Below are positions 34,874 through 43,025 of a stretch of DNA of 64,000 nt, one piece after another. The stretch is taken from contig CAWIDU010000001.1 in the NCBI GenBank assembly GCA_963835055.1, positions 434,001 to 498,000 on the forward strand, given 5' to 3'. The notes beneath the pieces are model-generated. The model saw nothing but the letters and a program-made list of their open reading frames with translations. It had not been told where the DNA came from and ran no database searches. The DNA is from CAWIDU01 sp963835055. GTDB taxonomy: Bacteria; Patescibacteriota; Saccharimonadia; Saccharimonadales; UBA4665. Position 1 is the first letter of the stretch; each line of letters starts with the position of its first letter. The translations under genes and the position numbers were made by a program.

Positions 34874-35659
34874 ATGGCAGCCAAGCCACCGACATCAGAA
34901 ACCAACCCCACCGTGCCGCGCGTGCCTTGGAATCCGTGGCTGGGCGTGACTTTTATCATTATTATTTATTTCGTGGCTCAGTTTTTCGGTGGCATTCTGG
35001 TCTCCTTATATCCGGCACTCCGGCACTGGTCGGCCGTACAAACCAATGACTGGCTGAATAACTCGGTGGCGGCGCAGTTCGTCTATATAATCTTGGCCGA
35101 GGGTTTCATCCTGGGCTCGATTTATTTGTTCTTGAAAAAGCAAAAGCTCAGTTGGCGGCTACTTGGGCTCGGCCGCCGGCCGGTGTGGCGCGACGGGCTG
35201 TACGGCTTACTAGCGGCGCCTGTTTACTACGTCGTGCTGGTGGTGTCGGTCGGTGTTATTGGTCAGCTGGTCCATGGTTTCAACGCCACTCAGCAGCAGG
35301 ACATTGGTTTCACGACGGCGCACGGGGCTGCCCAACTGATTATGACGTTCATCAGTCTGGTAATTCTGCCGCCGCTAACCGAGGAAATCATGGTCCGCGG
35401 CTTCCTATACAGCAGCCTGAAAAAAGGCCTGCCAACAGCTGGCGCCGTGCTAGTCACCAGCGTCATTTTCGCTTCGGCGCACCTGCCGGAAGGTGGCAGC
35501 GCCGGCTTGTTATGGATTGCGGCCGTCGATACTTTCATTCTCAGTCTGGTATTAATTTACCTACGCCAGAAAACCGGCAGCCTGTGGGCCAGCATGACAC
35601 TGCACGCCCTGAAGAACGGCGTGGCCTTCGTGGCGCTGTTTGCGCTGCATCTCAGTTAG
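34874..35659 (+). CDS. CPBP-family intramembrane protease
   Basis: 261 residues, about seven or eight membrane helices. The Rce1/CPBP motifs are visible: Glu170-Glu171 with Arg175 in TEEIMVRGF, His203 in FASAHL and a third motif LHALKN near 250. In eukaryotes the family trims CaaX proteins; in bacteria it is tied to bacteriocin immunity or unknown processing. Coupled directly to rseP (no gap), so two intramembrane proteases are made together. Confidence 0.88.
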   Translation: MAAKPPTSETNPTVPRVPWNPWLGVTFIIIIYFVAQFFGGILVSLYPALRHWSAVQTNDWLNNSVAAQFVYIILAEGFILGSIYLFLKKQKLSWRLLGLGRRPVWRDGLYGLLAAPVYYVVLVVSVGVIGQLVHGFNATQQQDIGFTTAHGAAQLIMTFISLVILPPLTEEIMVRGFLYSSLKKGLPTAGAVLVTSVIFASAHLPEGGSAGLLWIAAVDTFILSLVLIYLRQKTGSLWASMTLHALKNGVAFVALFALHLS

Positions 35660-35661
35660 GG

Positions 35662-35667
35662 TACAAT
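35662..35667 (+). promoter_or_regulatory. -10 TACAAT of proS
   Basis: TACAAT ends 7 nt before ATG 35675. Confidence 0.55.
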
Positions 35668-35674
35668 AACAGCG

Positions 35675-36928
35675 ATGAGACTGTCCCAATTATTCACCAA
35701 AACGACCAAGAGCGTGCCGGCTGACGAGACGGCCAAGAACGCCCAATTGCTGATTCGGGCGGGCTACATTCACAAGGAAATGGCCGGAGTCTACGCCTAC
35801 TTGCCGTTGGGGCTAAAAGTGCTGGAGAATATCAAGCAAATTGTCCGTGAGGAAATGAACGGTATCGGCGGCCAAGAATTGATCATGACCAATTTGCAGC
35901 GCCAGGAACTCTGGGAAATTACCGACCGCTGGGACGACAAAAAAGTCGACATTTGGTTCAAAACGGCGCTGCAGAGCGGCACGCCGGTCGGGCTGGCCTG
36001 GTCGCACGAAGAGCCGATCACCGATATGATGAAGAATTACATCGCTAGTTACCGCGACCTGCCGGTCAGCGTCTACCAATTCCAAACCAAACTGCGCAAC
36101 GAGCTTAGAAGCAAGAGCGGCATCATGCGGGGCCGCGAATTCGTCATGAAAGATCTCTATTCCTACACCCGCAGCGAGGCCGAGCACCAGGCTTTTTATG
36201 ACAAAGTGACCGATTCCTACCTGCGAATTTTTGACCGCGTCGGACTCGGCGATATCACCTATCTGACTTTTGCGTCGGGCGGGGCTTTCACCCAATTCAG
36301 TCACGAATTCCAGACCATTACCGACGCCGGCGAAGATATCATTTACCTCGATAAAGCCAAAAAACTGGCCGTCAACGAAGAAGTCTACAGCGACAAAGTT
36401 TTGGCCCAGCTGAAATTAGACAAGAGCAAACTAGAGAAGACCAAGGCCGCCGAAGTCGGCAATATTTTCAGTTTCGGCACGGCCAAGAGCGAGGAACTAG
36501 ATTTAACGTTTAGTGATGAAAAAGGCGCCTCTCAGCACGTCGTGTTGGGCAGCTATGGCATAGGCATCACGCGGTTGATGGGCGTCATCGCTGAGCACTT
36601 CAGCGATGAGCACGGCTTGGTCTGGCCAGCGGCCGTGGCGCCGTTCCAAGTTTACCTGGCGCGGCTCGGCGACCAGGAGGCAATTACCAAGCAAGCCGAC
36701 GAGTTATATAATCGCTTGACAGCCGCCGGCATCGGCGTATTATATGACGACCGAGATGTGCGCGCCGGCCAGAAATTCGCCGATGCCGATCTGCTGGGGA
36801 TACCCCAACGTGTGGTCATTAGCGATCAGACACACGCGGCCGGGCACTACGAGCTCAAGGCTCGTACCAGCGCCGAAAGCCTGCAGGTCAGTGTTGAAGA
36901 ATTGGTTAAAACGCTCGGGGCCAGCTAA
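35675..36928 (+). CDS. proS: prolyl-tRNA synthetase, short form
   Basis: 417 residues. Class II core with motif 1 (GLKVLENIKQIVREEMNGIGGQELIM), motif 2 (FQTKLRNELRSKSGIMRGREFVMKD) and motif 3 (GSYGIGITRLMG), then a C-terminal anticodon-binding domain. The 180-residue editing (INS) domain between motifs 2 and 3 of the usual bacterial enzyme is missing, as in mitochondrial and alphaproteobacterial types. Mischarged Ala-tRNA-Pro would need another editor. Confidence 0.94.
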   Translation: MRLSQLFTKTTKSVPADETAKNAQLLIRAGYIHKEMAGVYAYLPLGLKVLENIKQIVREEMNGIGGQELIMTNLQRQELWEITDRWDDKKVDIWFKTALQSGTPVGLAWSHEEPITDMMKNYIASYRDLPVSVYQFQTKLRNELRSKSGIMRGREFVMKDLYSYTRSEAEHQAFYDKVTDSYLRIFDRVGLGDITYLTFASGGAFTQFSHEFQTITDAGEDIIYLDKAKKLAVNEEVYSDKVLAQLKLDKSKLEKTKAAEVGNIFSFGTAKSEELDLTFSDEKGASQHVVLGSYGIGITRLMGVIAEHFSDEHGLVWPAAVAPFQVYLARLGDQEAITKQADELYNRLTAAGIGVLYDDRDVRAGQKFADADLLGIPQRVVISDQTHAAGHYELKARTSAESLQVSVEELVKTLGAS

Positions 36929-36945
36929 ACGGTAAGGGAATTTCT

Positions 36946-37405
36946 ATGAAAAAATTATTTCGGTTAACCCAAGGTGGTGTCGACGAGCTCCAAATAGAGC
37001 GCGATGCGCTAGTGGGCAAACGCCGCCAGATCGCCGACGCCATCAAGGCCGCCCGTGAGCTGGGTGACTTGGCTGAAAACGCTGAGTACCAATCAGCCAT
37101 AGCCGAGAAGGACCGCAACGAATCGCGGATCAGCGAGATCGAAAACATCCTCAAGAACGTCGAGATTATTAAGAAGCCGCGGAGTGGCGGCAAGGTCCCA
37201 GCTTGGCTCGCATGTTAAGCTGCGCGCCGATGGTAAGGTCAAGGAATTCCAGGTCGTTGGTACCGTCGAAGCCGATCCCCTGGAAGGCAAAATCAGCGAC
37301 GAGTCACCGATTGGCCAAGCGCTGCTCGGCAAGGAAGTCGGCCAAGCCGTCGACATCGTTACGCCCGCCGACACCACCACCTACAAAGTCGTCAGTATCA
37401 GCTAG
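36946..37405 (+). CDS. greA: transcription elongation factor GreA (one frameshift here)
   Basis: Rescues backtracked RNA polymerase. N-terminal coiled coil (LTQGGVDELQIERDALVGKR, AARELGDLAENAEYQSAIAEK, carrying the acidic tip residues), then the FKBP-like domain (VQLGSHVKLRADGK, SPIGQALLGKEVGQAVDIVTPA). One surplus C near 37200 splits the two halves; together about 153 residues. GGGA ribosome site upstream of ATG 36946. Confidence 0.94.
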
Positions 37406-37425
37406 CTGCCAGCGACAAACTTCGG

Positions 37426-37431
37426 TATAAT
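37426..37431 (+). promoter_or_regulatory. -10 TATAAT of lysK
   Basis: TATAAT ends 9 nt before ATG 37441. Confidence 0.5.
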
Positions 37432-37440
37432 CGAGGGACT

Positions 37441-38966
37441 ATGCAGTGGTTGAACAAAATTGCGGGTGATCTTATTAGTGCCCGGCCTGAGGGTGAGATT
37501 TTGATTGAGACTGGCGGCTCGCCGTCAGGCACGTACCATTTGGGTCATCTGCGCGAGCTGGTGACAGCTACGCTATAATGCCGGAATACGCCGCCGGGGT
37601 CGCCAGGCAAGGCACATCTATTTCGTTGATGACTTGGACGCCCTGCGCAAAATTCCAGTTAATGTGCCGACCGATTTTGAAAAGTATCTGGGCTATCCGC
37701 TTTGCGATATACCCTCGCCGAAAGGTGAAGGCTCCTACGCTGTATTATTTCTTGCAAGGCTTAATTGACGCCTGCCAAGTACTGGGAATTGAAGTTGAAC
37801 TTATCCGCTCGCATGAGAAGTATCGCAGTGGGTTTTTCGTACCGGCAATCGAGCGTAGTCTCGAACGGGTCGATCAGGCTCGCGCAGCCCTGGAATCCAT
37901 ATCGGGTCGCCACCTGGATGAGCACTGGACGCCGATTCAGATCCTAGAAAACGGCCGGCTCAAAAACCGCAAATTCTTAGGCCTTGATAAGACCGCCAAA
38001 AATTTACAATATGAAGCCGCCGATGGGCAATCCCAGACCGTCGATTATGCCAAGGGCGAAGTTAAACTGGACTGGCGCCTAGACTGGCCCGGCCGTTGGT
38101 GGTTGCTCAAGGTTGATTGCGAGCCATCCGGCCGCGACCACATGACCAAAGGCAGCTCCTACGATACCGGTGTCCAGATTATGAAAGACGTCTACGAGGC
38201 CAAGCCGCCATATCCAGTTTCATACGACTTCATTAATATGGCCGGCGATAATAAGAAAATGAGCGCTAGTAAAGGTACCGGCCTGGATGTCCTCGAGGCT
38301 GCCCAACTGATGCCCCCCGAGGTCATGCGCTTTTTTATTTTGCGCTCGCCACCGCTGAAACGGCTCTATTTTGATCCGGTCAACGGCGTTGTGCAGCTGA
38401 TGGATGAGTTTGCTGCTTTCGCAGCCAAAGATAATCGGAATGAAAGCGAAGAACAACTGCTCTATATCGTTACCCGCGGTCTTGATCGCAAAACCGTCAG
38501 CCGGGTGCCATTTTCGTTGCTAACATCCACCTATCAGGCCGTGCTGAAAAACCCGAGCGCCGTGGTGGCAACCCTTAGTCGGACCGAGTATGCCGACATT
38601 GCCGAAGAAGACAGTGAAATTATCGATTCCGAGCTAAGATTCATCGATGCCTGGCTCGACAAACGGGCGCCGGAAGACGTTAAATTTAGGCTCTGGCCCA
38701 CGCTACGGGTAGAAGAATTTAGTGATCAGCAGCGGGCATTTCTAAGAGCCCTGGCATACAAAATTAGTACCGCTCCAGCCGACGCCGATGGGGATTGGTT
38801 TCACCAAACTATCTATAGCTTCAAAGACGAGGGCATGGATGGCAAAGAGCTATTCAAGACTTTGTACCAGGCCTTGATTGGTAAAGATTCTGGCCCTCGA
38901 GCTGGCTCGTTCCTGAGCGTTCTACCACGCGACCGGCTGCTCAAAAGATTGCGCCTGGAGGACTGA
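37441..38966 (+). CDS. lysK: class I lysyl-tRNA synthetase (frameshifted at its 5' end here)
   Basis: Charges tRNA-Lys using the class I (archaeal/spirochaete) fold instead of the usual class II LysS. HIGH-type motif in GSPSGTYHLGHLREL at the start; KMSKS equivalent KMSASKGTG near 38258-38284. Family landmarks DHMTKGSSYDTG, YDFINMAGDNKK and PPEVMRFFILRSPPLKRLYFDP match class I LysRS. The frame breaks near 37573, once more between 37590 and 37610, and near 37745; the rest is intact. Last base overlaps the next start (TGATG). Confidence 0.88.
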
Positions 38967-39334
38967 TGGTTGACGTCAGCGACGACCAGTTTCAGGTGTT
39001 GATCAACCAAGCGCTGACCGAGTTGCCGGGCGAGCACGTCCAGAATATCAAGAATGTGGCCATATTATACGAAGAAGATCCGACGCTGGAGCAGCGCCAA
39101 ACGGCTAAGCTGCAACCTAATCAAACACTGCTCGGCCTCTACGAGGGCACGCCGCTCAGCCAGAGGCAAGGAATGACCAGATTACTGCCAGACAAGATTA
39201 CTTTATTCAAAGGTCCGCTGAGCCGATTAAGCAACAGTTTACCCCAGCTGGAAGAACAAATTCGGCACACATTATGGCACGAAATCGCCCATTATTACGG
39301 GCTGGACCACGACCAAATTCGGGCCAAAGAATAG
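38966..39334 (+). CDS. zincin-like metallopeptidase family protein
   Basis: 122 residues. C-terminal HEIAHYYGLDH (about 105-115) is the extended zinc motif HExxHxxGxxH. The N-terminal two thirds show the small conserved fold of the DUF1025/MMP37-type family (LPGEHVQNIKNVAILYEEDP, LLGLYEGTPLSQR). No signal peptide, so cytoplasmic. Translationally coupled to lysK by a 1-nt overlap. Substrate unknown. Confidence 0.85.
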   Translation: MVDVSDDQFQVLINQALTELPGEHVQNIKNVAILYEEDPTLEQRQTAKLQPNQTLLGLYEGTPLSQRQGMTRLLPDKITLFKGPLSRLSNSLPQLEEQIRHTLWHEIAHYYGLDHDQIRAKE

Positions 39335-39335
39335 C

Positions 39336-39842
39336 CTAGGCTTTGATGTAGCTGGCGCGGATTTGGAATAGCAAGTACAAGCCGATAGCCGAGCCGATCA
39401 AGGCGCTGAGTAGGTTGCCGAAACTGCCATAAGCCGTCAGCATGATAATTACGCCGTAGACGACGTTAATCAGCAGGGCGTAGAACAACAGATCCCAGCC
39501 GGCTTTCTTGTGGGCTTTGGTGCTCTGGAAGGCGGCAATGTAGAGAATGGCTTCGACGGCTAAGGCGATCAGGCCCAGCCAAATGCCGAGACCCAGCCGA
39601 TGGACGGAAACCGTCGCGCCGCCATAAATGCTACTCAAGCTGTTAGCGTAATTAATCAGCGAATTGGTGTAGTGCGCCCAGTGCCAGACTAAGTAGACGC
39701 CGTACAGCGTGAACAAGCCGAGAACCAGGTTGATCCAGGGCAGGTAAGTAACCAGCCATTTCTTGCCGCCGGCGGGCAACGCCGGGGCCTGTTTGACGAA
39801 GACGTCATTTAGCGAATCTTCTAACGGTTGCAAAGCACTCAT
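39336..39842 (-). CDS. membrane protein, four helices
   Basis: 168 residues from MSALQPLED, with four hydrophobic helices (about 33-52, 85-107, 117-135, 140-160) and a short charged N-terminus. Hydrophobic content dominated by Leu/Ala/Ile/Tyr. A GAGAGGG site lies upstream of the start. No motif recognised. Convergent with the zincin gene (1 nt apart). Confidence 0.7.
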   Translation of the reverse strand: MSALQPLEDSLNDVFVKQAPALPAGGKKWLVTYLPWINLVLGLFTLYGVYLVWHWAHYTNSLINYANSLSSIYGGATVSVHRLGLGIWLGLIALAVEAILYIAAFQSTKAHKKAGWDLLFYALLINVVYGVIIMLTAYGSFGNLLSALIGSAIGLYLLFQIRASYIKA

Positions 39843-39978
39843 GAGATAACCCTCTCCATAAATTATGGTCTTCACTGTAGCTTGAACCAGTAAAAAACGC
39901 AACATCATTCCTGTTGGCGGCTGAGAGCGAGCTGAAATTTCGCCGTCCGGCAGCCTATGGTTTATACTATTTGCAGTT

Positions 39979-40284
39979 ATGCAAAATAAAAATGTCAGGA
40001 CTCCAGGGCGCAGCCTGTGGGACAGAATCTGGCGCGACCGCTCCGGCAAGATTGTATTCTACCAGGCGCCCAGTCCATGGCTCATCGGCTGGGCGGTGCT
40101 GGCCATCGTCTCCGTGCTGTCACCGTCTAATCACGTGGCTTCGATCTTCTGGTGGCTCAGTCTGGGTGTGCTGACCATCTGGAGCGTTATTGAAATCCGT
40201 GGCGGCGTCAACTACTTTCGCCGCGGCCTCGGCGTCTTCGTCTTATTAATGATCATCGCCGGCGTCTTCGGCGTCGGGCGCTAA
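39979..40284 (+). CDS. small membrane protein, two to three helices
   Basis: 101 residues. Basic N-terminus (KNVRTPGRSLWDRIWRDRSGK) then hydrophobic helices at about 34-50, 55-71 and 83-98, joined by RGGVNYFRRG. TATACT ends 10 nt before ATG 39979. Unknown function. Confidence 0.65.
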   Translation: MQNKNVRTPGRSLWDRIWRDRSGKIVFYQAPSPWLIGWAVLAIVSVLSPSNHVASIFWWLSLGVLTIWSVIEIRGGVNYFRRGLGVFVLLMIIAGVFGVGR

Positions 40285-40316
40285 ATGTCTATAATTACTA
40301 AAGAAAGGGAACTCGC

Positions 40317-40619
40317 ATGAAAGCAACCTGGAACGGTACCGTCATCGCCGAAGCCGACAAGAAAGATTTAATTTATATCGAACGGAATTGGTATTTTCCG
40401 CCGGCCAGTGTCAAGCAGGAATTTTTGCGCAAAAGTGATACACCGTATACCTGCCCCTGGAAAGGCGTCTGTCAATATTTCGACGTTGGGCAGGGTGATA
40501 AATGGAGCAAAGACGACGCCTGGAGCTACCCCGAACCGAAACCCAGCGCCATCACGACTGTCAAAAAAGACTTCTCCAATTACGTGGCCTTCTGGCGCGA
40601 CGTCACTATCACGGAGTAA
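40317..40619 (+). CDS. DUF427 family protein
   Basis: 100 residues covering the whole domain: WNGTVIAEADKKDLIYIERNWYFP, the KGVCQYFDV core with CPWKG, and DDAWSYPEPK followed by YVAFW. The family is small, cytoplasmic and of unknown function. AAAGGG site 8 nt upstream; TATAAT at 40290-40295. Confidence 0.85.
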   Translation: MKATWNGTVIAEADKKDLIYIERNWYFPPASVKQEFLRKSDTPYTCPWKGVCQYFDVGQGDKWSKDDAWSYPEPKPSAITTVKKDFSNYVAFWRDVTITE

Positions 40620-40642
40620 CATGCTCGCTGACAAAAGCCGAG

Positions 40643-40648
40643 TATAAT
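40643..40648 (+). promoter_or_regulatory. -10 TATAAT of msrA
   Basis: TATAAT ends 6 nt before ATG 40655, placing +1 on the A of the start codon. Confidence 0.6.
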
Positions 40649-40654
40649 ATAAGT

Positions 40655-41137
40655 ATGAACCAAGCACTATTCGCGGCCGGCTGTTTCTGGGGAGTCCAAT
40701 TCTATTTCGACCAGGTGCCGGGCGTCACTAAGACGACGGCTGGCTACACTGGCGGGCATACCGAAAACCCGAGTTATGAAGCGGTTTGCACGCATACCAC
40801 CGGACACGCCGAAGCGGTGTTGATTGAATTTGATCCGAAAGAAACCAACTACGAAACTCTCGTGAAGCAGTTTTTCCGGATGCACGATCCGACGCAAATG
40901 AATCGACAGGGACCAGATGTTGGCGACAGCTACCGGACGGCAATTTTTTACTTCGACGACGAGCAAAAACAAATCGCCGAAAAGGTGAAAAAAGCAGTCC
41001 AGCCGAATTTCGACAAGCCAATCGTCACCGAGATTACCAAAGCCACGAAATTCTGGCCAGCCGAAGACTATCATCAGAAATTCACTGAGCGCACCGGCCA
41101 GGGCATGTGCCACGTCGACTACGCGCCGGTCAGCTAG
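40655..41137 (+). CDS. msrA: peptide methionine sulfoxide reductase A
   Basis: Repairs Met-S-sulfoxide. 160 residues. Catalytic Cys10 in GCFWG, TAGYTGG, the GHAEAV motif and GDSYRTAIFYF; resolving cysteine possibly in GQGMCHVDY near the C-terminus. ATG 40655 is fixed by the promoter and by the family N-terminus. No MsrB domain fused or adjacent. Confidence 0.94.
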   Translation: MNQALFAAGCFWGVQFYFDQVPGVTKTTAGYTGGHTENPSYEAVCTHTTGHAEAVLIEFDPKETNYETLVKQFFRMHDPTQMNRQGPDVGDSYRTAIFYFDDEQKQIAEKVKKAVQPNFDKPIVTEITKATKFWPAEDYHQKFTERTGQGMCHVDYAPVS

Positions 41138-41152
41138 TGTAAACTATAGCCA

Positions 41153-41773
41153 ATGGCGGCTATTATCTTCGATTTCGACGGCACGATTGCCGATAGTTTT
41201 AATTATGTGGCCGACTTCCTGGCCCAAGAAGCCAAGCTGCCAGCGCTGAGTAACGCCCAGAAACGCCAATTACGCGGCCTATCGCTCAGCGGCATGGCCC
41301 ATCAGCTCGGCTTTCAGTGGTGGCAATGGCCGATGTTGTTCTTCCGCGGCCGTAGCCGTTTGGCCCGCCGGGCCCGCAACTTCCAGCCGTTCGAGGGCAT
41401 GCCCGACGTCATTCGCAAACTGCACGCCGAAGGCCATCAGCTATTCATTGTCAGCAATAACACGGTGCGTAATATCCGAATTTTTCTGCGCGCCCATAAG
41501 CTGCAAAAGTATTTCCAGCAAGTTTACGGCGGCGTAACCTTGTTCGGCAAGGCGCCGGTGCTGCATGGCCTGGTGCGTGATCACCGGCTGGAAAGCGGCA
41601 GCTGTGTCTACATCGGCGATGAGCCAGGCGATATCAAGGCCGCCCAATCGATCGGTTTGCGGGCTATTGCTGTCACTTGGGGTTATGCTGGGCCGGAAGA
41701 TTTCGAGTCCAGCCGGCCCTCGGCCATCGCCCGTGGGCCAGCCGATTTATTAAAAATCCTCGAAGAGCTGTAA
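41153..41773 (+). CDS. HAD-superfamily phosphatase (phosphoglycolate phosphatase-like)
   Basis: 206 residues. Motif I FDFDGTIADS (nucleophile Asp7 and Asp9), helical cap, motif II IVSNN, motif III lysine in FGKAPVL and motif IV GDEPGDIKAAQ. The layout matches Gph-type hydrolases; substrate not determinable. 15 nt after msrA. Confidence 0.88.
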   Translation: MAAIIFDFDGTIADSFNYVADFLAQEAKLPALSNAQKRQLRGLSLSGMAHQLGFQWWQWPMLFFRGRSRLARRARNFQPFEGMPDVIRKLHAEGHQLFIVSNNTVRNIRIFLRAHKLQKYFQQVYGGVTLFGKAPVLHGLVRDHRLESGSCVYIGDEPGDIKAAQSIGLRAIAVTWGYAGPEDFESSRPSAIARGPADLLKILEEL

Positions 41774-41793
41774 GCCGCTTGCTATAAGCTTGC

Positions 41794-41799
41794 TACAAT
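41794..41799 (+). promoter_or_regulatory. -10 TACAAT
   Basis: TACAAT ends 8 nt before ATG 41808; AGGAG overlaps the gap, so either leaderless or very short-leader expression. Confidence 0.5.
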
Positions 41800-41807
41800 A
41801 GGAGCAC

Positions 41808-42581
41808 ATGGCTTATGAACGTTCACCGGCTTACCGGGCGGGGCAGAAGACACCTTTCAAATTATCACGCTCCAAGATCGAGTTGTTCATGCAGTGCCCG
41901 CGCTGTTTTTGGCTGGGCGAGCGGCTGAAAATCAAGCGCCCGAGCGGGCCGCCGTTCAATATCAACAAGACGATTGATGAATTATTTAAGAAAGAATTTG
42001 ACGTCCACCGGGCCGCCGGTACGCCACATCCGATCATGACCGACAACCAGCTTAAGGCCGTGCCTTACCAGCACGTCGACCTGGACAAATGGCGCCACAA
42101 TTTCACTGGCGTGACAGCGCTCCATGAACCAACCAATTTGCAAATTTTCGGCGCCATCGACGACGTCTGGGTCAATCCCAATGGCGAACTGATCGTCGTT
42201 GATTACAAAGCGACATCCAAGGCCAGTGAAGTCAGCATTGATTCCGACTGGCAAATCAGCTATAAACGCCAACTGGAAATTTATCAATGGCTGCTGCGCC
42301 AAAACGGCTTCAAAGTGAGCGACACTGGCTATTTCGTCTACACCAACGCCCGGCTGGACCTCGACGGCTTCGCCGACCACCTCGAATTCCGCACCAAGCT
42401 GATTCCGTATACCGGCAACGATAGCTGGATCGAGCCGACTTTAGTGAAAATGAAAAAGTGCCTGGACAACGACGACATGCCGCCAATCGGCGACGCAGCC
42501 ATGGGCGGCCCCTGCGACTTCTGCAGCTACGCGCGAGAGCGCACCGAGCTGACTCTCCAGCACATGAAGAAAAAATCTTAA
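41808..42581 (+). CDS. PD-(D/E)XK nuclease, Cas4/RecB-like
   Basis: 257 residues. Starts with LSRSKIELFMQCPRCFWL (Cys pair), nuclease core GAIDDVWVNPNGELIVVDYKATSK with catalytic Asp-x-Asp and Asp-Tyr-Lys, the QLEIYQWLL helix, and a C-terminal CDFCSYAR. The four cysteines could hold a 4Fe-4S cluster as in Cas4/AddB. No CRISPR array or cas gene is nearby, so a repair role is more likely. Alone between a phosphatase and a coiled-coil gene. Confidence 0.85.
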   Translation: MAYERSPAYRAGQKTPFKLSRSKIELFMQCPRCFWLGERLKIKRPSGPPFNINKTIDELFKKEFDVHRAAGTPHPIMTDNQLKAVPYQHVDLDKWRHNFTGVTALHEPTNLQIFGAIDDVWVNPNGELIVVDYKATSKASEVSIDSDWQISYKRQLEIYQWLLRQNGFKVSDTGYFVYTNARLDLDGFADHLEFRTKLIPYTGNDSWIEPTLVKMKKCLDNDDMPPIGDAAMGGPCDFCSYARERTELTLQHMKKKS

Positions 42582-42621
42582 AATTTCATTAAAAATACTT
42601 CCATTGACTGAGTCACGGACC

Positions 42622-42627
42622 TATAAT
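42622..42627 (+). promoter_or_regulatory. -10 TATAAT
   Basis: TATAAT ends 10 nt before ATG 42638. Confidence 0.45.
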
Positions 42628-42637
42628 TAAGTGCATC

Positions 42638-42991
42638 ATGAGCCGCATGCCACAAACTATTAATCAACAGCTTCAGCAGATTTTGGACAGACTAACTGGT
42701 GTGGAAAGCCGGCTGGATTCGATTGAAGTTCGCCTGGATGGCACGGCCACCAAAGATGATATCAAAAACATGGCGACCAAAAGCGACTTGTCCAATTTGG
42801 AGCAACGCATGGCCACCAAAGACGACCTTAAAAATTTGGCAACCAAGGATGATGTTAAGAGATTGGAGCGCAAATTTGATATCCATCGCCAGGCGAGCAT
42901 TGAACATCATCTGAAAATCATTGCAGACATCGGCCATCTGAACCAGCAGTTCGATAGACGTTTTAGCACGCTACGCATCGTCACTGAGTAA
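42638..42991 (+). CDS. coiled-coil protein with ATKDDL repeats
   Basis: 117 residues. N-terminal heptads (QQLQQILDRLTGVESRLDSIE) lead into four imperfect units ATKDDIKNM / ATKSDLSNL / ATKDDLKNL / ATKDDVKRL, then a basic end. The repeats are also visible in the DNA (ACCAAAGATGA-like). Similar ATKDDLK-repeat coiled coils occur in several bacteria and archaea with no known role. Cytoplasmic. Confidence 0.75.
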   Translation: MSRMPQTINQQLQQILDRLTGVESRLDSIEVRLDGTATKDDIKNMATKSDLSNLEQRMATKDDLKNLATKDDVKRLERKFDIHRQASIEHHLKIIADIGHLNQQFDRRFSTLRIVTE

Positions 42992-43011
42992 GGATTGTCG
43001 ACGCGAACTGA

Positions 43012-43017
43012 TATAAT
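43012..43017 (+). promoter_or_regulatory. -10 TATAAT of serS
   Basis: TATAAT ends 8 nt before ATG 43026. Confidence 0.55.
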
Positions 43018-43025
43018 TTGCACAT

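Noticed and set aside
41808..42581. CRISPR-associated Cas4
   Set aside because: Cas4-like fold and cysteines, but no repeat array or any cas gene in the window; generic PD-(D/E)XK nuclease is the safer call.
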